Source: Desulfobacteraceae bacterium 4572_19 (lineage in GTDB: Bacteria > Desulfobacterota > Desulfobacteria > Desulfobacterales > NBLS01). Taken from it: 9,342 bases of DNA. The stretch is taken from the NCBI GenBank assembly GCA_002084385.1, contig NBLS01000104.1:1-9342 (forward strand), written 5' to 3'. This document shows positions 6,110 to 9,342 of the stretch, one piece after another; position 1 is the stretch's first letter; each line of letters opens with the position of its first letter. The position numbers and the translations under genes were made by a program. The notes beneath the pieces were generated by a model, which was not told the origin of the DNA, searched no databases, and saw only the letters and a program-made list of their open reading frames with translations.

Positions 6110-6551
6110 CGACCTACTCCATTTTTTTTACAAACAGTTACAATATAGACCGTCAGCTAATTAATTTCACAATATGTAGCAGAGAAACCAAAATAAGGTA
6201 CTTAAGGTAAGCATACAACCAGTGAAATTATTTATTTAACAGCCTATTACAATATCATAAACTTAAGAAAATCGTAAGCGTTCACGCTTACAAATGTGAG
6301 ATTACCGAAAAATCACATTTCTTGGTCGTGAACGGTTACAGGAAATCTATAATATCCATCAATCTTTTTGTGTAAACTATACATAAGTTCTTCAGATTGC
6401 AAATGATTTTACAGTCATAAATTCCTTAAATTTATGATATTGAGTCTATGCATCTAAATGAACGTTTACAAGCACCTTATTTTTATGATTAAAAGAAAAT
6501 AGTATTCATGGTGCAATTATTTTTATTCCAGAGAGTGGAGAGCCTGTTCTA
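6110..6551. other. Intergenic region between divergent NTPase and peptidase genes
   Basis: 442 bp holding repeat copy C (6280-6340), an 18-bp palindrome at its left end (6274-6291), and an AATTTCAC / GTGAAATT inverted pair spanning roughly 6164-6230. From 6489 onward the plus strand is in frame with the peptidase and reads like its missing upstream part (about 21 codons). A sequence near 6462-6478 resembles the DNA just outside copy A. I see no RNA gene or clear promoter. Confidence 0.65.
6280..6340 (+). repeat. 61-bp dispersed intergenic repeat, copy C
   Basis: Differs from copy B at 4 of 61 positions, two in the left terminal repeat and two just before the right one. The internal AAATGTGA / TCACATTT stem is intact. 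The left end is altered so that GTAAGCG-TTCA-CGCTTAC (6274-6291) becomes a perfect palindrome, as if two element ends in opposite orientation had been joined. Confidence 0.92.
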
Positions 6552-7451
6552 ATGGTATTTAAAGATCTTGAAAGGGCGAAAAAAGAGTCTTCTCTAAATC
6601 GCATTGTTTATCTTTCAAGTCCAAAAAAAATACCTGCTATTTTAAAGGAAAATGGTTATGAAATTCCAGTCGTTCTTGGTATGGAATTGGATGTATTGCC
6701 CGTTAACCTGTTTTTTAGATACTCAGATATTTTTAATAGTAGCAAAATAATTGATATTTCCCATCAAGTCAGGCTTGTAAGGGCTATTAAATCAGATTAT
6801 GAAATTAACCTGATTAGAAAAGCTGCAAAATTTTCAGATAAAATAGTTATAACAGCCGGAAATTTAATAAAAGAAATGTGCGGAGCATCTGCTACAACGC
6901 AAAGTTATATATCCTCACCAACAGGCGGAGAAGGAGTCAATCCTTCAGTTGCCCAAGGTGCAGGTTTTAATACAATCAAACGCAACGAACCTTTACTTTT
7001 CGATTTTGCCTTTGCATACAATGGATACATTTCCGACCATACCCGAATTTTTGCAATAGGCAATCTTTCTGACAAATTATACCATGCCCACAATGCAATG
7101 CTTGATATACATGATCTTTTAAAAAGAGAAGCAAAACCTGATGTCCCTGCCGGAAATTTATATGACCTTGCCTTGGAACAAGCCAAACAATCAGGATATG
7201 AAAATAATTTTATGGGTGCAGGGGATAAACGAATACACTTTGTCGGACATGGAGTAGGACTTGAATTGGATGAATATCCATTTCTTGCAAAGGGACAAAA
7301 ACTTAAGCTTCAAGAAAAAATGGTTATAGCCATAGAACCAAAACTGATTTTCCCGGATAAAGGGGTTGTCGGAATAGAAAACACCTGTATTGTAACGAAA
7401 AGTGGATTGGAACCTTTATCTAAAATTGATGGGGAAGTTATTGTGGTTTAA
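6552..7451 (+). CDS. M24-family metallopeptidase (Xaa-Pro peptidase-like), N-terminally truncated
   Basis: 299 aa from ATG 6552. The C-terminal 'pita-bread' catalytic domain is complete, with all five metal ligands of the M24B family visible: D151 (LLFDFAF), D162 (YISDHTR), H233 (VGHGVGLELDEYP), E262 (AIEPK) and E276 (GIENT). These enzymes cleave Xaa-Pro bonds of peptides with two divalent metals in the cytoplasm. The family is usually near 400 aa, with a creatinase-like N-terminal domain. Here the homologous reading continues upstream of the ATG (…AIIFIPESGEPVL, matching the usual 'l.ip..GepvLmv') but hits a stop at 6486-6488, and the first 50-60 residues normally present are absent. GGAGAG at 6537-6542 could serve as a chance Shine-Dalgarno. 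Either a shortened active protein or a 5'-truncated pseudogene. Confidence 0.8.
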   Translation: MVFKDLERAKKESSLNRIVYLSSPKKIPAILKENGYEIPVVLGMELDVLPVNLFFRYSDIFNSSKIIDISHQVRLVRAIKSDYEINLIRKAAKFSDKIVITAGNLIKEMCGASATTQSYISSPTGGEGVNPSVAQGAGFNTIKRNEPLLFDFAFAYNGYISDHTRIFAIGNLSDKLYHAHNAMLDIHDLLKREAKPDVPAGNLYDLALEQAKQSGYENNFMGAGDKRIHFVGHGVGLELDEYPFLAKGQKLKLQEKMVIAIEPKLIFPDKGVVGIENTCIVTKSGLEPLSKIDGEVIVV

Positions 7452-7584
7452 TTTCTCCCTCTTTCAGGTCATCTCGTGATTTCATATTATGAAAATAAAT
7501 AAACCTTTGTATCCAATCACAATACGAACGTTCTGTATGAATAGAATAATGACAAAGCCCCATTACATCACGAACCTCATCCAT
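7438..7584 (-). pseudogene. Integron integrase (IntI) N-terminal fragment
   Basis: 48 codons on the minus strand from ATG 7584 to a stop at 7438-7440. The peptide beginning MDEVRDVMGLCHYSIHTE and continuing RSYCDWIQRFIYFHNMKSR matches the start of IntI tyrosine recombinases (V-R-D-x-I-R-x-x-H-Y-S-x-R-T-E-x-x-Y-x-x-W-I-x-x-F-I-x-F-H). The match stops near …LKEGEI, where it meets the 3' end of the peptidase gene, overlapping it by 14 bp. The core-binding remainder and whole catalytic domain (R-H-R-Y) are missing, so it cannot recombine DNA. The open frame continues upstream to about 7622 without another Met, so an alternative start is possible. Its orientation, away from the cassettes, is the canonical integron layout and supports the identification. 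Confidence 0.85.
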
Positions 7585-7611
7585 AATTTTCCGAGTTTTA
7601 TTTTTTTTACT

Positions 7612-7620
7612 TGATATAAT
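7612..7620 (+). promoter_or_regulatory. Extended -10 promoter candidate (integron Pc-like)
   Basis: TGATATAAT combines the TGn extension with a perfect TATAAT hexamer (7615-7620), reading toward the cassettes. No good -35 hexamer lies 16-18 bp upstream, as is tolerated for extended -10 promoters. The position, between the integrase start and the first cassette, is where a cassette promoter is expected. Transcription start is not established, and TATAAT-like strings are common in AT-rich DNA. Confidence 0.5.
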
Positions 7621-7726
7621 TCAATTAATGTTTTATTTCCTCGTCGAAAGGTTTTACATTTGTGTAAATGCAGTAAATGTTTTTATTTTAAATGTATATG
7701 TTTGCGTTGTCAGGATAATTTGCCTT

Positions 7727-7821
7727 GATAATAGCTCATTTTATTTGTTATCGAAGCAAATTTGCCCCGATAATTACTGTATTTAATTATTATCAGGGCA
7801 AATGTATCTGATAATCAATGG
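7727..7821 (+). other. Candidate attI: five phased, alternating TTATC/GATAA boxes up to the cassette junction
   Basis: GATAA (7727-7731), TTATC (7748-7752), GATAA (7769-7773), TTATC (7790-7794) and GATAA (7810-7814) occur in strictly alternating orientation, 21, 21, 21 and 20 bp apart. The first four are parts of a 14-bp motif TTATC(A/G)(A/G)(A/G)GCAAAT at 7718-7731 (minus), 7748-7761 (plus), 7760-7773 (minus) and 7790-7803 (plus); the second and third overlap to make a 26-bp near-palindrome. The array ends 7 bp before G^TTCGGC (7821|7822), the left edge of the first cassette, where an attI site must lie. The boxes may be IntI-binding sites, although they are not close copies of the GTTRRRY core; a repressor operator is the alternative. 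Confidence 0.6.
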
Positions 7822-8565
7822 TTCGGCGGAAGAAAATATGAAACGAATTTGCCCAAATCCATCTACTTGGAACGAAATATTCAAAAAACTGACAATGCAT
7901 TCTAAGGCAAATCAGTGCAAACCTCCTGAGCCACCGAAACCTTTAATTCTTGCTGGTTGGGCGTATAGTAATGATATCGAAAAAATGCATAGATGGGAAA
8001 ACACTATGCAATGGGCAAATAACAATGATTGTATTGAATTAATTTCATCAATCCCAGAAGATCAATTTTACTGTGTCGAAGAACCTACAAGTTATACTGT
8101 CGGACCTATGGGTGGTCCAATGTATCGTTCTTGGGACTATGAAACAAAGGAATGTCCAACTTCAGTTGCGTTGGAGCAATATTTTATGACATTGTTTACC
8201 AAATGGTCTGAAATAGTAGGAGCAGACATTGCAAATATCACTCACCCAATGAAATTCACTGGGGCTAAAGCACGACGTCTTCTTGTCTACGCTAAGGAGA
8301 ACTGTCTCCCCCCGTGGGGTGAATGGACGTATCTCTCAAATGAGAAATTAAAACGTCGTACTTTTACAAAAATGAGGGCTGCAATTAACAAAGCTATTTC
8401 ACCTCATGAGATAGACCATGTAGATTTCACACATGAGCGAAGCGCCGAACCAAACGCTTGAGCGGATCGGGGGCTACTGAGCGGCTCTTGAAGGTTTTGG
8501 CTTTATCAAAAAATATAATCATGCTGAGTGTGTCGGCATAAAGCCCCCGACCCCTCAGCTTAACG
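7822..8565 (+). mobile_element. Integron gene cassette 1 (744 bp)
   Basis: The left limit is G^TTCGGC (7821|7822) and the right limit G^TTATGT (8565|8566), both the standard G^TT cut. The attC R'' box GCCGAAC (8444-8450) is the exact reverse complement of GTTCGGC at the left junction, as expected because the excised circle's attC reunites these two. The cassette carries one gene in the usual orientation with its stop inside attC, and no promoter of its own that I can see. Confidence 0.88.
7838..8461 (+). CDS. Cassette-encoded hypothetical protein (207 aa)
   Basis: I do not recognise a named family. The frame is open from an ATG at 7802, but that codon and the next few lie outside the cassette in attI; ATG 7838 lies 16 bp inside it and has a purine-rich GGCGGAAG just upstream, so I prefer it. 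The protein is soluble, with no signal peptide or membrane segment. It is rich in Trp, Pro and Cys, with recognisable blocks: an opening CPNPSTWNEIF, then KPPEPPKPLILAGWAYSND, then TVGPMGGPMYRSWDYE, and a basic FTGAKARRLL…RRTFTKMRAAINKAI near the end. From memory this block order resembles uncharacterised proteins found with integron cassettes, which I cannot verify here. The last residues (RSAEPNA) are encoded by the attC R'' and L'' region, so the tail is set by the recombination site. Confidence 0.8.
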   Translation: MKRICPNPSTWNEIFKKLTMHSKANQCKPPEPPKPLILAGWAYSNDIEKMHRWENTMQWANNNDCIELISSIPEDQFYCVEEPTSYTVGPMGGPMYRSWDYETKECPTSVALEQYFMTLFTKWSEIVGADIANITHPMKFTGAKARRLLVYAKENCLPPWGEWTYLSNEKLKRRTFTKMRAAINKAISPHEIDHVDFTHERSAEPNA

Positions 8566-8571
8566 TTATGT
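8444..8571 (+). other. attC recombination site (128 bp)
   Basis: R'' is GCCGAAC (8444-8450) and R' is GTTATGT (8565-8571, cut after G8565). Inside, TCGGGGGCT (8467-8475) pairs perfectly with AGCCCCCGA (8542-8550). The outer arm continues with GAGCGG against CCCCTC, one unpaired base and one mismatch, then CTTGAG opposite CTCAGCTTAACG. Such a folded imperfect palindrome with extrahelical bases is what IntI recognises in single-stranded attC. The site is much more GC-rich than the surrounding AT-rich DNA. An 8-bp pair GGCTTTAT (8499-8506) / ATAAAGCC (8538-8545) offers a competing inner fold. Confidence 0.9.
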
Positions 8572-8603
8572 TTAAAAAAATAAAAAATCGAGAATCCTTA
8601 TGA
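8568..8603 (+). CDS. Possible 11-codon leader minicistron overlapping the kinase start (ATGA)
   Basis: ATG 8568-8570 lies inside the attC R' box. The frame encodes MFKKIKNRESL and stops with TGA at 8601-8603, sharing ATGA with the kinase ATG at 8600. This could couple translation of the kinase, which has only a weak Shine-Dalgarno of its own (GAGAA). The minicistron has no clear ribosome site either, so it may be chance. Confidence 0.3.
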   Translation: MFKKIKNRESL

Positions 8604-9342
8604 TTGGAAAAATTATTATTGACAGATATGAAGTTGTTGATGCGATGCAAGGCGGAATGGGAGAAGTTTTTATATGCAAAGACTTACAAAATAAAAATAA
8701 CCTTGTAGCCCTAAAAAGCTACCTAAGAGACTTTAAAGACCCAAGCATACCAAAATTATTCATCAAAGAAGCAAAGGCTTGGATCAAAATAGGAAAAGGA
8801 GAATTTATTTTATCCCCAGAAAGAATTGAAGAAATTCAAGGCAGGCCTTTTATTGTTATGCCATTTTGCAAAAATGGAAACCTTAGGGATAAAATAAATA
8901 ATCGCTCTATTTCTACCCAAAAAGCATTTGAAATAATAACTCAAATAGCAATAGGAATGTATCGCATAGGAGACAAAGAAAATTTAGTACACCAAGATTT
9001 AAAACCTGAAAATATCCTATTTGATGACAACAATCGAGTATTGATATCAGATTTAGGGATTGTCAGAGCAATTAATACAACAAATATTGACAATAAAGAT
9101 ATTGGCATCTCCCAAACAACCGCAGGTGGCACCCTCCCATACACATCCCCAGAACAGCTTTTAAACAAAAAACAACTAGATCAACGTATTGATATATACG
9201 CAATAGGTTTAATCTTTTACGAAATACTTACTGGTGAATATGCAGTTATGGGCAACACTGAAAAAGAATTTTACCATAAAATATTGAAAGGTAAGCCTCC
9301 CTTATTGAATGAAATATCAAGTAAATTCGGGAAAGACTGCAT
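8600..9342 (+). CDS. Hanks-type Ser/Thr protein kinase, probably the gene of cassette 2; C-terminus off the window
   Basis: 247 codons visible, with the kinase domain starting at the N-terminus. Glycine loop QGGMGEVF (17-24), ATP lysine in VALK (K39), αC glutamate E57, hinge near FIVMPF (84-89), catalytic loop HQDLKPEN (131-138; D133, K135, N138), metal motif DLG (151-153), activation-segment end GTLPYTSPEQ (177-186) and DIYAIG (198-203) are all present, so it should be an active kinase. HQD replaces HRD, a non-RD type that usually does not need activation-loop phosphorylation, and DLG replaces DFG. There is no signal peptide; a membrane segment or sensor could follow beyond the edge. The ATG is 34 bp past the attC cut, the spacing typical of a cassette gene, and an in-frame stop at 8573-8575 rules out a longer start. 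No second attC is visible inside the window. Substrate unknown; signalling or phage defence are both possible. Confidence 0.9.
   Translation, partial: MIGKIIIDRYEVVDAMQGGMGEVFICKDLQNKNNLVALKSYLRDFKDPSIPKLFIKEAKAWIKIGKGEFILSPERIEEIQGRPFIVMPFCKNGNLRDKINNRSISTQKAFEIITQIAIGMYRIGDKENLVHQDLKPENILFDDNNRVLISDLGIVRAINTTNIDNKDIGISQTTAGGTLPYTSPEQLLNKKQLDQRIDIYAIGLIFYEILTGEYAVMGNTEKEFYHKILKGKPPLLNEISSKFGKDC

Noticed and set aside
1616..6340. The three 61-bp repeats as a CRISPR array or CRISPR remnants
   Set aside because: Copies are kilobases apart, in mixed orientation, with no regular spacers and no cas genes.
6905..7186. Minus-strand open frame inside the peptidase gene
   Set aside because: A shadow of the M24 catalytic domain, with no recognisable protein features.
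7777..7796. LexA-type box (CTG…CAG) controlling the integrase
   Set aside because: Spacing is CTG-N14-CAG rather than N10 and the inner bases do not fit; it falls by chance over the TTATC array.
7802..7837. ATG at 7802 as the start of the cassette gene
   Set aside because: It lies outside the cassette in the attI array, lacks a Shine-Dalgarno, and its 12 extra codons would be attI sequence; ATG 7838 is inside the cassette with a purine-rich ribosome site.
8941..9168. Minus-strand open frame inside the kinase gene
   Set aside because: Antisense to the kinase catalytic loop and activation segment, which are unmistakable on the plus strand.

Overview
The window is AT-rich DNA with compact, mostly leftward operons. 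Its core is a ferredoxin-dependent 2-oxoacid oxidoreductase operon with a separate 2x[4Fe-4S] ferredoxin subunit, which points to an anaerobe. The repertoire (VorB/KorA-type oxidoreductase, tandem-ACT protein, CobQ-like P-loop NTPase, DAK2-DegV fusion, integron) fits a low-GC Desulfobacterota (sulfate-reducer-like) bacterium best. That placement is inference from gene content, not a phylogenetic result.

Left part (1-6109, all on the minus strand). Transcription runs right to left: a TTG-started CobQ/MinD-like NTPase (6109-5411); a 285-bp gap with a dispersed repeat; then a tight run of ferredoxin (korD-like), alpha, beta and gamma subunits, a tandem-ACT protein and a hotdog acyl-CoA thioesterase. 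After a 72-bp gap with a second copy of the repeat comes a long fusion of a fatty-acid-kinase ATP-binding part (DhaL plus FakA middle domain) to a DegV/FakB acyl-binding part, cut by the left edge. One reading of the set is: 2-oxoacid to acyl-CoA (oxidoreductase), acyl-CoA to free acid (thioesterase), free acid to acyl-phosphate (FakA-FakB fusion), with ACT domains sensing amino acids. The individual assignments are good; the linked pathway is a hypothesis.

Middle (6110-7451). A 442-bp gap carries a third repeat copy. It is followed by a plus-strand M24 metallopeptidase whose metal ligands are intact but whose N-terminal domain is missing its first part: the coding frame continues upstream of the only usable ATG and ends at a stop in non-homologous DNA.

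Right part (7438-9342): a small integron, apparently with a dead integrase. A 48-codon minus-strand fragment matches the N-terminus of integron integrases (IntI) and is truncated at the 3' end of the peptidase gene. Diverging from it are a perfect extended -10 promoter candidate, a candidate attI with five TTATC/GATAA boxes in alternating orientation about 21 bp apart, and a gene cassette whose limits can be read to the base: G^TTCGGC at the left and a 128-bp attC at the right whose R'' box, GCCGAAC, is the exact reverse complement of the left junction. The cassette encodes a hypothetical protein of about 207 aa. Immediately after the attC cut point comes a Hanks-type Ser/Thr protein kinase, probably the cargo of a second cassette, which runs off the right edge.

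Other structure: a 61-bp repeat with direct-repeat ends and an inner hairpin (three copies), a 20-bp-arm hairpin inside the end of the thioesterase gene, a 27-bp tandem duplication and a 12-bp-period Q/N repeat within the DAK2-DegV gene, and an apparent C-terminal deletion in the oxidoreductase alpha subunit.
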